64,000 nucleotides of DNA, taken from contig CAZIZN010000007.1 of the NCBI GenBank assembly GCA_964543795.1, positions 124,001 through 188,000 on the forward strand, read 5' to 3'. The stretch's first letter is position 1. Every line of letters starts with the position of its first letter. The position numbers were made by a program, and so were the translations under genes. Positions 41,508 to 50,011 of the stretch are shown here, one piece after another. The DNA is from JACKIC01 sp964543795. GTDB taxonomy: Bacteria; Planctomycetota; UBA1135; UBA2386. Under the pieces are notes generated by a model. The model was given only the letters and a program-made list of their open reading frames with translations, was not told the origin of the DNA and ran no database searches.

Positions 41508-42533
41508 ATGGTCCGCACCTCCGATCGCTTCGGCCGCCCGCTGCGCAACCTGCGCCTGTCGGTGACCGACCGCTGCAACCTGCGCTGTCAGTACTGCATG
41601 CCCGAGGAGGACTACGCCTGGCTGCCGAAGGCGAACGTGCTGTCCTTCGAGGAGGTGCTGCGGCTCGTGCGCCTGTTCGCATCCCTCGGCGTCGACGAGG
41701 TCCGCATCACCGGCGGCGAACCGTTGCTGCGTCAGGATCTGCCGACGTTCGTGGGCATGCTCGCCGCCGAACGGAGCCTGCGCGACCTGGCGATGACGAC
41801 CAACGGGATCCTGCTGCGGGACCACGCCGCGGCGCTGCGCACGGCCGGCCTGCGCCGCCTGACGATCAGCCTCGACACTCTCGATCCGGCGACGTTCCGG
41901 CTGCTCGCCCGCCGCGACCAGCTCGGGCGCGTGCTCGACGGCATCGAGACCGCGCGCGAGGCCGGTTACGACGAGCTCAAGCTCGACACCGTCGTGGTCG
42001 CCGGCGTCAACGAGACCGAACTGCCGCGGCTGCTCGACTACGCGCGTTCCATCGGCGCCGAGATCCGCTTCATCGAGTACATGGACGTCGGCGGCGCGAC
42101 GCTGTGGCGGCCCGAACGGGTCGTGGGCCGCGCGCGCATGCTCGAGATCCTCGGTGCGAGCCACGGTTCGATCGTCGCGCTGCCCCGCACCGACAGCGCG
42201 CCTGCCGAGCGCTTCCGCCTCGCCGACGGCACGCACTTCGGCATCATCGCTTCGGTGACGCAGCCGTTCTGCAGCACCTGCGATCGCGCGCGCCTCACCG
42301 CCGACGGCATGTGGTTCACCTGCCTCTACGCGCGGCACGGCACCGACCTGCGCGAACTGCTGCGCAGCGGCGTCGACGACGAGCACATCGCCGCGCGCCT
42401 GCGCGAGGTCTGGTCGGCGCGCACCGACCGCGGCGCGGAGGAGCGCCGCGCCGCGGCCGACCGGCGTCCGCTGGCCGTCGCCGAGGATCTGCGGCGCGAT
42501 CCGCACCTCGAGATGCACACGCGCGGCGGCTGA
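41508..42533 (+). CDS. moaA: GTP 3',8-cyclase (molybdenum cofactor biosynthesis)
   Basis: A 341-residue radical-SAM enzyme. The N-terminal cluster is CNLRCQYC (Cys23, 27, 30), the SAM motif is ITGGEPLL, and the C-terminal cluster is CSTC (255, 258) with Cys272 in MWFTCLY. The final GG (HTRGG), needed for GTP activation in MoaA, is present. It converts GTP to 3',8-cH2GTP, the first step of molybdopterin synthesis. No other moa or moe genes are in the window, so the pathway genes must be scattered. Confidence 0.96.
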   Translation: MVRTSDRFGRPLRNLRLSVTDRCNLRCQYCMPEEDYAWLPKANVLSFEEVLRLVRLFASLGVDEVRITGGEPLLRQDLPTFVGMLAAERSLRDLAMTTNGILLRDHAAALRTAGLRRLTISLDTLDPATFRLLARRDQLGRVLDGIETAREAGYDELKLDTVVVAGVNETELPRLLDYARSIGAEIRFIEYMDVGGATLWRPERVVGRARMLEILGASHGSIVALPRTDSAPAERFRLADGTHFGIIASVTQPFCSTCDRARLTADGMWFTCLYARHGTDLRELLRSGVDDEHIAARLREVWSARTDRGAEERRAAADRRPLAVAEDLRRDPHLEMHTRGG

Positions 42534-42560
42534 GCCGGCGCGCCGGTTCGCGCCGTCGAC

Positions 42561-42574
42561 GGGGACTCGTCCCC
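42561..42574. terminator. small stem-loop between convergent genes
   Basis: GGGGAC/GTCCCC with a 2-nt loop lies between the moaA and Opp-type permease stops. It is short and the loop is tight; a candidate terminator only. Confidence 0.25.
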
Positions 42575-42581
42575 GCGCCGG

Positions 42582-43553
42582 TCACGCACCCGATCGACAG
42601 CGGTCGGCGAGCTGGTGGAACGTGACCACCGCCGCCGCGATCACCGCGGCCGGGAACGCCCAGCCGTGCCACGCCGAGAGGTGCGCCTGTCCGCTGCCCT
42701 GTCGCAGCACCGTGCCCCACGAGGTCCCCGCCGCGCCGGCGCCCAGTCCGAGGAACGAGAGCGTCGACTCGGCGACGATCGCGGCAGCGAGGCAGAACGC
42801 GGCGGTCACCGCGACCTGGCTGCGCACCTGCGGCCAGAGGTGGTGCAGCAGGATGCGGCCGCGGTCGACGCCGAGCCCGCGCGCGACGGCGACGAACTCC
42901 CGTTCGCGCAGCGACAGCAGTTCGCCGCGCACGATGCGCGCGAAACTGGTCCAGAACAGCGCCGCCATCACCAGCACGAGCGCCAGCTGCGAGTCGCCGA
43001 AGAACGCCGCGCCGAACATCAGGAACGGCAGCGCCGGGAAGCACAGGAACACCTCGACGAGCCGCAGCACCGCGGCGTCGGCCCAGCCGCCGACGAGACC
43101 CGCCAGCCCGCCGAGCAGCACGCCGACGAGCGCGGCCAGCGCCACCGCGAGCGCACCGAGGCCGACCGACGCGCGCGTGCCGTGCACGAGCCGCGCCAGG
43201 ATGTCGCGGCCCAGTTCGTCGGTGCCGAACGGGTGCAGCCAGCTCGGCCCGGCGTTGGCGCGTTCGAAGTCCACCTCGAACGGTCCGAACGGCCACGGCG
43301 GCATCCAGGCGAAGTCGCTCCCCTCCCTCGGCAGACGCGACCACCACCGCTTCCAGTCGAGATCGCCGGGTCCGGGCACCGGCGCGCCGATCGCGTCGCC
43401 GAAGGCAGGGAACGACCAGTGACCGCCGACGCGTGCGACCAGCGGAACGTCGTTCGCGAGCAGGGGCGCGAGCGCGGCGACCGCGAGCATCAGCGCGGCG
43501 ACCCAGGCGGCGAACGACCCGCGACGCGCCCGGACCGGCGACACCGGGCTCAC
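42582..43553 (-). CDS. peptide ABC transporter permease (DppC/OppC type)
   Basis: 323 residues from a GTG that overlaps the stop of the upstream permease (GTGA). It has about six membrane segments and a long first periplasmic loop ending in FGTDELGRDILARLVHGTR, an OppC hallmark, with the EAA loop in REREFVAVARGLGVDRGRILLHHLWP (shortened). It forms the channel with the adjacent OppB-like protein. The substrate-binding protein and ATPases are not encoded nearby. Confidence 0.92.
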   Translation of the reverse strand: MSPVSPVRARRGSFAAWVAALMLAVAALAPLLANDVPLVARVGGHWSFPAFGDAIGAPVPGPGDLDWKRWWSRLPREGSDFAWMPPWPFGPFEVDFERANAGPSWLHPFGTDELGRDILARLVHGTRASVGLGALAVALAALVGVLLGGLAGLVGGWADAAVLRLVEVFLCFPALPFLMFGAAFFGDSQLALVLVMAALFWTSFARIVRGELLSLREREFVAVARGLGVDRGRILLHHLWPQVRSQVAVTAAFCLAAAIVAESTLSFLGLGAGAAGTSWGTVLRQGSGQAHLSAWHGWAFPAAVIAAAVVTFHQLADRCRSGA

Positions 43554-44566
43554 GCGAACCTCACGCGCGGATCGAGCCACCGGTGCAGCAGGTCGCTGAC
43601 GAGCAGCGCGGCGAGCGTCGCGCACGAGCCCGTGACGACGAGCAGCATCACCATCGACTGGTCCTGGTCGCGCACCGCGGAGTAGGCGAGCTGACCGATG
43701 CCGTCGAGCGAGAACAGGCGCTCGACGACCACCGAGCCGCCGACGAGCATCGGCAGCAGTCCTCCCGCGAGCGTGGCGAGCGGCACCGCGCCGTGGCGGC
43801 GCAGACGCGCGCGCACGACGTCCGGCTCGAGACCGAGCGCATGCCAGTGCTCAGCGAACGGCTGCTGCGCGGCGCGGGCCACGGCGTCGCGCACGAAACG
43901 CAGCACCAGGACGAACGGGCCGATCGCCATCACGCACACCGGCAACGCGAGGTGCCAGAGGAGGTCGGCGCCGCGGGCGACGAGATGCCATCGCTCGGCG
44001 CCGCGCGACGCGAGACCGCCGTTCGGGAACAGGTTCCAGCAGGCGCCCGCGAGCAGCAGCACCAGCAGCGTGCCGACCAGGTACTCGGGCAGCCCGGCGA
44101 GCAGCAACACCAGGCGCGACACCACGCGATCGGCGCGTGCCCCCGCGGCGGCGCCGAGCCGCACGCCGAGCGGCGCGCCGAGGCCCACCGCGAGCAACAG
44201 CGCGAGGCCGCCGAGCAGCAGCGTCACCGGCAGGGCCGCGGCGAATCGGCCCCAGAGCGCCGCCGGATCCTCGCCGGGTCCGGCGAAGTCGAACCGCAGC
44301 GCACGTTCGAGCCAGGCGAGGTAGCGCACCGCGACCGGCAGGGGCTCGAGCGTCGCCGGGTCGAGCATGCCGTACTGCAGCCGCAGGCGCAGCACCGCGG
44401 CCTCGCGCGCCGGCGCATCGAGGAAGGAGCGGTCCGCGGCGGCGCGCGCGACCTCGACCGTGGCGCGGTCGACCGGCGCGAGGTCGAGCACCGCGAAGGT
44501 GACGACCGTGATGCCGAGCAGCGTGAAGGCCATCCCGAGGATCCGCTTCACGAGCCAGCCGCGCAT
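43550..44566 (-). CDS. peptide ABC transporter permease (DppB/OppB type)
   Basis: 338 residues from the ATG at 44566 (a GTG at 44572 is an alternative). It has an N-terminal membrane helix, RYLAWLERALRFDFAG, five further helices, and the EAA loop in HWHALGLEPDVVRARLRRHG, followed by SVVVERLFSLDGIGQLAYSAV, all OppB features. It lies just after the murein-peptide amidase-like gene (7 nt) and is coupled to the OppC-like gene. Uptake of peptides, possibly murein peptides, is likely. Confidence 0.92.
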   Translation of the reverse strand: MRGWLVKRILGMAFTLLGITVVTFAVLDLAPVDRATVEVARAAADRSFLDAPAREAAVLRLRLQYGMLDPATLEPLPVAVRYLAWLERALRFDFAGPGEDPAALWGRFAAALPVTLLLGGLALLLAVGLGAPLGVRLGAAAGARADRVVSRLVLLLAGLPEYLVGTLLVLLLAGACWNLFPNGGLASRGAERWHLVARGADLLWHLALPVCVMAIGPFVLVLRFVRDAVARAAQQPFAEHWHALGLEPDVVRARLRRHGAVPLATLAGGLLPMLVGGSVVVERLFSLDGIGQLAYSAVRDQDQSMVMLLVVTGSCATLAALLVSDLLHRWLDPRVRFA

Positions 44567-44573
44567 GGTCACC

Positions 44574-45356
44574 TCACTCCGCCAGCACGACGGCGAGGAT
44601 CGCCGCCTTGGTCTCGATCCACGCGTCCCACGGGTCGCGTCCGCGCAGGTACTCGAGCGTGAGGATCGGCAGCCCGAGCTTGCCGCCGACCCACGAGCCG
44701 AGCGAGCCCGGCGTGCCGCGGATGCCTTCGGACGGCTGCACGCGGTAGCCCGACAGCTGCGAGAAGCGCTCGGCGAGGCGTTCGGCGGGGCCGTCGTAGT
44801 TGATGAAGTGATCGCCGCGCCAACTGTGCGCGACGATCACGAGATGCGGCAGTTCGCTGCTGATGTAGTCGTGCAGCGCGCGCGCCTCGGGCTGATCGAG
44901 CGGCCGACCGCCGTGGAAGCGGTTGGCGACGAAGTTGCCGGCGGGGTAGTTGCGGTTGAGATCGACGCCGACCGCGTTGCCGCGCGTGTTCTGCGCCGTG
45001 CCGTCGGGATTGACGTCCTCGAGGATGGTCAGCGTGACCAGCTCGGCCGCGCCCGGCGTCGCGAGGAAGGCGCGCGGCAGCTCGGCGGTGGCGATCCGCC
45101 CCTCCCGCTCGTCGCCGTGGATGCCGCCGATCCAGAGCACGCGGCGCGGCCCGTGGCCCACCGTGGTGACGCGCAGCGGCCGCCCCTTGCGACTCTCGCC
45201 GATCGCGCGCCACTGCGGCAGCCAGACGGCCGCCGCGCCGGGCGCGTTGGCATCGGCGGTTGCGGCGTTCGCCGCGCCTGCCGGAGGGGTCCGCGGATGG
45301 AAACCGACGCAGGCGGGCAGCAGCAGCAGGAGCAGCAGGACTCGACGAGAACGCAT
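44574..45356 (-). CDS. M14-family zinc carboxypeptidase lipoprotein, MpaA-like (murein peptide amidase)
   Basis: 260 residues. The lipobox is LPAC with Cys16 (LLLLLLLPACVG). The M14 zinc site comprises His79 and Glu82 (GGIHGDE) and His176 (IVAHSW). Substrate-binding NRN at 133-135 (DLNRNYPAGN) and catalytic Glu234 (LTLEYLRG) are present. The size and motifs fit MpaA, which cuts gamma-D-Glu-mDap in murein tripeptide. In E. coli MpaA is cytoplasmic; the lipoprotein signal here puts it outside the inner membrane, and the adjacent peptide permeases could import the products. The ATG at 45356 sits 8 nt after GCTATCGT. Confidence 0.85.
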   Translation of the reverse strand: MRSRRVLLLLLLLPACVGFHPRTPPAGAANAATADANAPGAAAVWLPQWRAIGESRKGRPLRVTTVGHGPRRVLWIGGIHGDEREGRIATAELPRAFLATPGAAELVTLTILEDVNPDGTAQNTRGNAVGVDLNRNYPAGNFVANRFHGGRPLDQPEARALHDYISSELPHLVIVAHSWRGDHFINYDGPAERLAERFSQLSGYRVQPSEGIRGTPGSLGSWVGGKLGLPILTLEYLRGRDPWDAWIETKAAILAVVLAE

Positions 45357-45364
45357 CGGTCCGC

Positions 45365-45370
45365 ACGATA
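45365..45370 (-). promoter_or_regulatory. -10-like hexamer TATCGT before the M14 lipoprotein/permease operon
   Basis: GCTATCGT ends 8 nt before the ATG at 45356. Same geometry as the sigma factor and ppgK boxes. Confidence 0.4.
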
Positions 45371-45410
45371 GCGGGCTTCACGCGCGTCGCCACCGTGCCG
45401 ATGCAGGAGG

Positions 45411-45776
45411 GTGACCGCCCGCCTCGACCATCACGCGATCCAGAACGGCGTCGACGCCGCGTTCGAGTTCGGTGGCCTGCTGATCCGCGCCGCCGGCTAC
45501 TCGCTGCTCTGCGCCGCAGCCCACGGCTACGACGTCGGCAAGCCGCTGCTCGCCGGCGCGCTCACCGCCGACCTGGCCAGCCACGCCCTCCTGGTCTTCC
45601 TGCGCTGGCACCACGGCCTGCAGACCGTCCTCGCCGAGTTCGCCCTGCTCGCCGTCATCGCGTTCTTCGCCCGCGACCAGTTCCACTGGCCCGAAGACCT
45701 CGCCATGCGCGCGATCTGGTTCCTCGCCGCGCTCGGCGTGCTCGCCGGCAAGTTCGTCCCCTCGTCGCGAGAATAG
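45411..45776 (+). CDS. small membrane protein of unknown function
   Basis: 121 residues from a GTG at 45411. An AGGAGG sequence abuts the start, unusually close. Three or four hydrophobic helices are predicted (GGLLIRAAGYSLLCAAA, LAGALTADLASHALLVF, AEFALLAVIAFFA, AIWFLAALGVLAGKF). No family was recognised. Its last codons (CGA GAA TAG) fall within the hairpin repeat element and are identical to the end of the gene at 62429, so the element supplied its C-terminus and stop codon. Confidence 0.65.
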   Translation: MTARLDHHAIQNGVDAAFEFGGLLIRAAGYSLLCAAAHGYDVGKPLLAGALTADLASHALLVFLRWHHGLQTVLAEFALLAVIAFFARDQFHWPEDLAMRAIWFLAALGVLAGKFVPSSRE

Positions 45777-45865
45777 CTGCGTACCGAACCAGGTTCGTTC
45801 CACCACCATTCGCCCCGCAGCAGCGAATGGTGGTGCCATGAACCTGGTTCGGTACGCAACTACAT
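45766..45865 (+). repeat. dispersed hairpin element, copy 1 (about 100 bp)
   Basis: A long hairpin at 45778-45858: arms of 36 nt pair over 19 plus 12 bp with a 5-nt internal mismatch and a 9-nt loop. The left 45 bp and the right end match copy 2 (62335-62439) in reverse orientation, while the loop sequences differ. The left end contributes the stop of the plus-strand gene (GAATAG). The right end contributes the stop of the minus-strand racemase gene (ATGTAG read on the minus strand). It probably terminates transcription in both directions and may be a MITE- or REP-like mobile unit. Confidence 0.88.
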
Positions 45866-46861
45866 TCCGTAGACGCAGGGGTCGGTGGGGTCGAGCAGGA
45901 ACTCGGTGCGGCCGGTGATCCAGGCCGAGCCGGTGATCTCGGGCACGACGGCGTCGAAGCGCCCCACCTTGGTGCGGCCGACGATGCGCGCGCGGAACGC
46001 GGTGCCGAGCACGCTCTCGGAGCGGAACCACTGGCCCTCGGCGAGTTCGCCCTTGGCGTGCAGCACGGCGAGCTTCGCCGAGGTGCCGGTGCCGCACGGC
46101 GAACGGTCGTAGGCGGCTCCGGGGCACAAGGTCAGCGCGCGCGAGCCGGGCTCGTCCCCGGGCAACTCGGCGAACAGCTTGACGTGGTCGACGATCTCCT
46201 CGGTGCCCCGGTCGGGATGCACGCCGCGCACGCCGTCGCGCACGAGCGCCTCGCGCACCGCCGTCGCCGCCTGCATGAGCACCGGCAGGTGCACCTTGCC
46301 GACGGCGAGCCCGAGCTGATCGGCTTCGACGAAGGCGAACCAGTTGCCGCCGTAGGCGATGTCGGCGGCGACCTTGCCGAAGCCGTGCACGTCGACGATC
46401 GCACGCTGTCGGAACAGGAACGACGGCACGTTGGTGATCGTTGCGCTGCGCGGCCTGCCGTCGGCCACGGCGACGCGGCAGGTCACGGTGCCGGCCGGGG
46501 TGTCGAGCCGCACCTCGGTGACCGGTTCCTGCACCGCGACGAGCCCCTCCTGCACGGCGACCGTCGCGACGCCGATCGCGCCGTGACCGCACATGCCGAG
46601 GTAGCCGGCGTCGTTGGCGAACACGACGCCGAGGTGCGCCGAGGGATCGCACGGCGGCAGCAGCCACGCGAGCACGATCGCGTCGTGACCGCGCGGCTCG
46701 AGAACCAGGGCGCGCCGCAGATGGTCGTGGTCCCGCTGCAGCGCCGCACGCTTCTCGGCCATGGTCGTGCCGGGCACTTCGAGCTGGCGGCCCGGCACGA
46801 TGCGCGTCGGTTCGCCGGCGGTGTGGGAGTCGATGGCGCGGATCGTCACGGGCGTCGGCAT
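45860..46861 (-). CDS. proline racemase family protein, probably 4-hydroxyproline 2-epimerase
   Basis: 333 residues. Both catalytic cysteines are present: Cys91 in GMCGHG and Cys256 in SPCGTGTSAK. The rest fits the family (DSHTAGEPTRIV at the start, YGGNWFAFVEA, and FLLDPTDP at the end). With two Cys it should interconvert proline-type epimers. 4-hydroxyproline is the usual bacterial substrate and is consistent with breakdown of collagen-like material, but specificity is inferred. The ATG at 46861 gives the family N-terminus. The final M and stop lie in hairpin element copy 1. Confidence 0.9.
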   Translation of the reverse strand: MPTPVTIRAIDSHTAGEPTRIVPGRQLEVPGTTMAEKRAALQRDHDHLRRALVLEPRGHDAIVLAWLLPPCDPSAHLGVVFANDAGYLGMCGHGAIGVATVAVQEGLVAVQEPVTEVRLDTPAGTVTCRVAVADGRPRSATITNVPSFLFRQRAIVDVHGFGKVAADIAYGGNWFAFVEADQLGLAVGKVHLPVLMQAATAVREALVRDGVRGVHPDRGTEEIVDHVKLFAELPGDEPGSRALTLCPGAAYDRSPCGTGTSAKLAVLHAKGELAEGQWFRSESVLGTAFRARIVGRTKVGRFDAVVPEITGSAWITGRTEFLLDPTDPCVYGM

Positions 46862-46892
46862 CGCTGCATCATGCCGGCCCGCACGGCGACGA

Positions 46893-47942
46893 TCACTTCC
46901 TGGTGTAGTTCGCCACGAAGCTCTCGAACGGCGGCATCGCGCCGACGATCGTGTGGCCGACGCCGCGCTTCGCGACGCCCTTCGCATCGAACTCGAGCAC
47001 GAAGCGGTTGACGAGGGGCTGCCCCCCGAGCGTGCCGGCGCTCGTGCTCACGAGCTTGTCGTCGACCCAGCGGGCCTCCATCTCGCCGATCTCGCCCATG
47101 TTGCTGACGAACACCGCGCGCGTGCATTCGTGCTTCGCATCGCGGGCCCAGAACGCGTGCGACTCGTAGGCGCCGGGCATGCCCTCGGCCGTGCCCTTGG
47201 TGACACCGTGGAGCACCGTGCCACCGAACCCGGTCGCGAACACGTCGTCGCCGGTGAACTTCGTCCTCGGCTGGCCGGGCGCCATGACCATCTCGCCGGC
47301 GATCGCATAGCTGCCGGCCATGCGTCCGAGCCGCTGCATGTCCGCGTGGGCGGCCGCGCCCATCCAGGTCGGACTGTCCCACGCGCCGTCGAACGCCTCG
47401 CCGGTCCGCTGGAAGGTGCCGGACACGGCGGTCACCGATGCCCCTTCGGGCATCAGCAGCTCGATGTTCATCGTCATCGTGTCGCCGGCGACCTTGAAGC
47501 ACGCGCGTTCCGCGTAGGGTGTGCCCTGCTGCTCCTGCAGCATCAGCTGCATCATCGTGCCGTCCGGCAGCGCCTTCACCTCGTGCAGCGCGACCTCGCC
47601 GCCGTTGGTGACGACGATCGCCGTGTGCCGCCGCCGCTCGCCGTCCCAGCCGAAGTAGGCGCGGAAGACCATCGGCGACGGCATGTCGTCGAAACGGATC
47701 CGGAAGTCCTCCTGCACGAAGTGCCCGCCGAGCGCCCAGCGGTAGGTTCCGTGCGCGGTCCACTTCGTCGGCGCCCCGCTGGGGTCGAAATGCGCCTCGC
47801 CCGAGCCCGACCAGTTGCCCACCAGCGGCGCGAAGGCCTTCACCTCGGCCGCCGGCGCGGGAGCGCCTTGCGCCGCGGCGGGTGAGGTCGCGAAGACGAG
47901 CAGAGCGAGAGGCGAAGCGGCGGTGAATCGGGCGATCTTCAT
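46893..47942 (-). CDS. exported DUF1579/heme-pocket-like barrel protein, duplicated
   Basis: 349 residues. A signal peptide (MKIARFTAASPLALLVFATS to AAAQG) precedes two lipocalin-like barrel domains, the first near LVGNWSGSGEAHFDPSG and YRWALGGHFVQEDF, the second near RMAGSYAIAGEMVMAP and HAFWARDAKHECTRAV. The pattern matches the DUF1579/DUF1579-like group, whose role is mostly unknown (possible ligand carrier). An AGGA ribosome site lies 8 nt before the ATG at 47942. Same strand as the racemase but probably transcribed separately. Confidence 0.75.
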   Translation of the reverse strand: MKIARFTAASPLALLVFATSPAAAQGAPAPAAEVKAFAPLVGNWSGSGEAHFDPSGAPTKWTAHGTYRWALGGHFVQEDFRIRFDDMPSPMVFRAYFGWDGERRRHTAIVVTNGGEVALHEVKALPDGTMMQLMLQEQQGTPYAERACFKVAGDTMTMNIELLMPEGASVTAVSGTFQRTGEAFDGAWDSPTWMGAAAHADMQRLGRMAGSYAIAGEMVMAPGQPRTKFTGDDVFATGFGGTVLHGVTKGTAEGMPGAYESHAFWARDAKHECTRAVFVSNMGEIGEMEARWVDDKLVSTSAGTLGGQPLVNRFVLEFDAKGVAKRGVGHTIVGAMPPFESFVANYTRK

Positions 47943-48047
47943 GCGAGGATTCCTGGAGAACAGGTCGCCGATCTGACGAACTCCGCGCAGCCGCTTCGAC
48001 AGTCGTCTGGAAAAATCCGGCGGCGCGGCCGGATACTCCCGCCCCCC

Positions 48048-48659
48048 ATGCAAGTGCCCGACCTCTGGACCTGGATCACGATCCCCGCCATCGGCGCCGT
48101 GATCGGCTGGAGCACCAACTGGCTCGCCGTGAAGATGATCTTCCGCCCGGTGAAGCCGGTGCGCTTCCTCGGCCTGCGGCTGCAGGGGCTCGTGCCGCGC
48201 CGACAGCCGGAGCTCGCCAAGGCGATCGGCCGCGTCGTCGGCAACCACCTCGTCGAGCACAAGGACATCGTGCGCAGCCTGAACAAGCTCGACCTCGCCG
48301 GCGTCCTGAGCCGCGTGCTCGACAAGGGGCTCGGCCCGAAGATCCAGGAACTGCGCGGCTTGCCGCTGATCGGCGGCTTCCTGACCGAGGCCCGCGTCGA
48401 CGAGATCCGGGGCTCGATCGTCGCCGGCATCATGACCCACAAGGACGCCGTGCTCGACGAGGTCGAGGCCGGGCTCGAGAAGGGCCTGGACGTGCCCCGG
48501 CTCGTCGAACAGAAGGTCGCCGCCTTCGCCGTCGAGCGCCTCGAGACGCTGATCCTCGAGGTCGCCAGCCGCGAGCTGCGCGCCATCGTGGTGCTCGGCG
48601 GAGTTCTCGGCGCGCTCATCGGTCTACTGCAGGTCGGCTTCCTGTGGTGGCGCGCCTGA
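48048..48659 (+). CDS. DUF445 family membrane protein
   Basis: 203 residues. The DUF445 signature is at the N-terminus (PAIGAVIGWSTNWLAVKMIFRP, shortened: IGWSTNWLAVKMIFRP), with a helical cytoplasmic or periplasmic middle (LAKAIGRVVGNHLVEHKDIV) and a C-terminal membrane helix (VVLGGVLGALIGLLQVGFLW). The family (YheB/YjiN-like) is widespread and of unknown function. A GGATACT box ends about 10 nt before the ATG, close to the other start-proximal boxes. Confidence 0.88.
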   Translation: MQVPDLWTWITIPAIGAVIGWSTNWLAVKMIFRPVKPVRFLGLRLQGLVPRRQPELAKAIGRVVGNHLVEHKDIVRSLNKLDLAGVLSRVLDKGLGPKIQELRGLPLIGGFLTEARVDEIRGSIVAGIMTHKDAVLDEVEAGLEKGLDVPRLVEQKVAAFAVERLETLILEVASRELRAIVVLGGVLGALIGLLQVGFLWWRA

Positions 48660-48729
48660 GCCGGCCCGCCCCCGGCCCCTTCGGGAAGCCGGTTACGCCG
48701 CGCACCCCCCCGTGCTAGTGCCGTCCGCA

Positions 48730-49992
48730 ATGCCTCGCATCCGCCCCTTCGCCGCGTTCGCGCTGCTCGCCGCGTCGCTGCCGGCCCAGCAGCAGAAGCA
48801 CATCGCCTATCCCGAACGGGACATCCTCTCGCCGTTCCGCATGCCGGGCGAGACCTACGCCCCGCCGGACAAGCTGTTCGCGCTGCTGCGGCAGATGCGC
48901 GCGATCGCCGACGACGCCGCGAGCCGCAAGAGCTTCGACGACGCGGGCCGCGAGGTCGTCGACGACGAACGCTGGCGCCGCCTGCGCGACGAGGCGGTGC
49001 GGCTCGGCATCGACGCCGGCTACCTCGCCAGCATCATGCGGCTCTCCAAGAACGCCGACGACCGGGCCACCGCGTTCTACGCGGCGTTCCTCTGCGACAA
49101 CGTCGACTACGTGCTCAACCTGGTCGCGCACATCCCCGGCGAGCCGGTGCAGAGGACCCGTGAAGCGGCGATGCCGCGCGCCGCCGCGTTCGCGCGCGCG
49201 AACCTCGTGCGCCGCTACGGCCAGCTCACCGACGAACAGAAGCGCGCCCTGACGCTGCCGAAGCCCGGCACGCCGGAGGCCAAGGCCGCCGGCATCACGC
49301 GCGGCCCGCGCGACGAGGACCACCTGCACACGCTGCGGCTGGTGCCGTTCTTCCAGCTGCTCGACCGCGACGACCCGCTCGACCAGGCCCAGGCGCTGTG
49401 GTTCCTCGACCAGGTGTTCCAGGTGCGCGGCGACCTCGCGTTGCTCTGGCTCGAGCCCGTGCTGCCGCGCCTGCGCCAGCTGCTGCAGAGCGAGGACGAA
49501 CGCGTGCGCGAGCACACGATCGCCCTGCTGGCGACGGTCGGACCGGCCGACCTGCCGCGGCCGGCGCTCGACGCCCCGGCGACCGAACTGCACGCCTGGG
49601 CCGAGAAGGCCGAGAAGGCGCTGTTCCCGCCGATCCGCAACTACAACGACACCGTGGTGCAGATGCACCCGAGCCCCGAACGCGACGCCGTGCTGGCGGC
49701 CGGCAGGAAGGCGCTCGAAGGCGACTCGCTCGGCGAGACCGCGCGCGGCAAGACCAAGGACGGCATGCCCTACCGCGGCTTCCGAGTCGCCGTCGTCCCC
49801 GACGCGCTGCAGCCGCTGGCGATCCCCGCCGAGGCAGTGATCACGTCGATCAACGGCGTGCCCGTCGCGACCTCGTCGGAGGTGCTGACGACCGTGCGCA
49901 CGCTCCTCGACAAGCTCGGCCACCCGCGCGTGCTGGTCGTCGAGTTCGTCGCGAAGGGCGAAACGCACGCCATCGAGTACCGGATCCTGTGA
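48730..49992 (+). CDS. exported protein with helical repeats and C-terminal PDZ-like domain
   Basis: 420 residues from the ATG at 48730; an upstream alternative at 48712 does not improve the signal peptide (RIRPFAAFALLAASLPAQQ). Residues about 50-300 are helical, HEAT-like in parts (LPRLRQLLQSEDERVREHTIALLATVG). The last 90 residues look like a PDZ domain (RGFRVAVVPDALQPLAIPAEAVITSINGVPV, shortened here: AVITSINGVPVATSSEV). Probably a periplasmic scaffold; no catalytic motif is seen. GCTAGTGC precedes the start by 8 nt. Confidence 0.75.
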   Translation: MPRIRPFAAFALLAASLPAQQQKHIAYPERDILSPFRMPGETYAPPDKLFALLRQMRAIADDAASRKSFDDAGREVVDDERWRRLRDEAVRLGIDAGYLASIMRLSKNADDRATAFYAAFLCDNVDYVLNLVAHIPGEPVQRTREAAMPRAAAFARANLVRRYGQLTDEQKRALTLPKPGTPEAKAAGITRGPRDEDHLHTLRLVPFFQLLDRDDPLDQAQALWFLDQVFQVRGDLALLWLEPVLPRLRQLLQSEDERVREHTIALLATVGPADLPRPALDAPATELHAWAEKAEKALFPPIRNYNDTVVQMHPSPERDAVLAAGRKALEGDSLGETARGKTKDGMPYRGFRVAVVPDALQPLAIPAEAVITSINGVPVATSSEVLTTVRTLLDKLGHPRVLVVEFVAKGETHAIEYRIL

Positions 49993-50011
49993 GCCGGGGA
50001 GCGGCGGCGCC

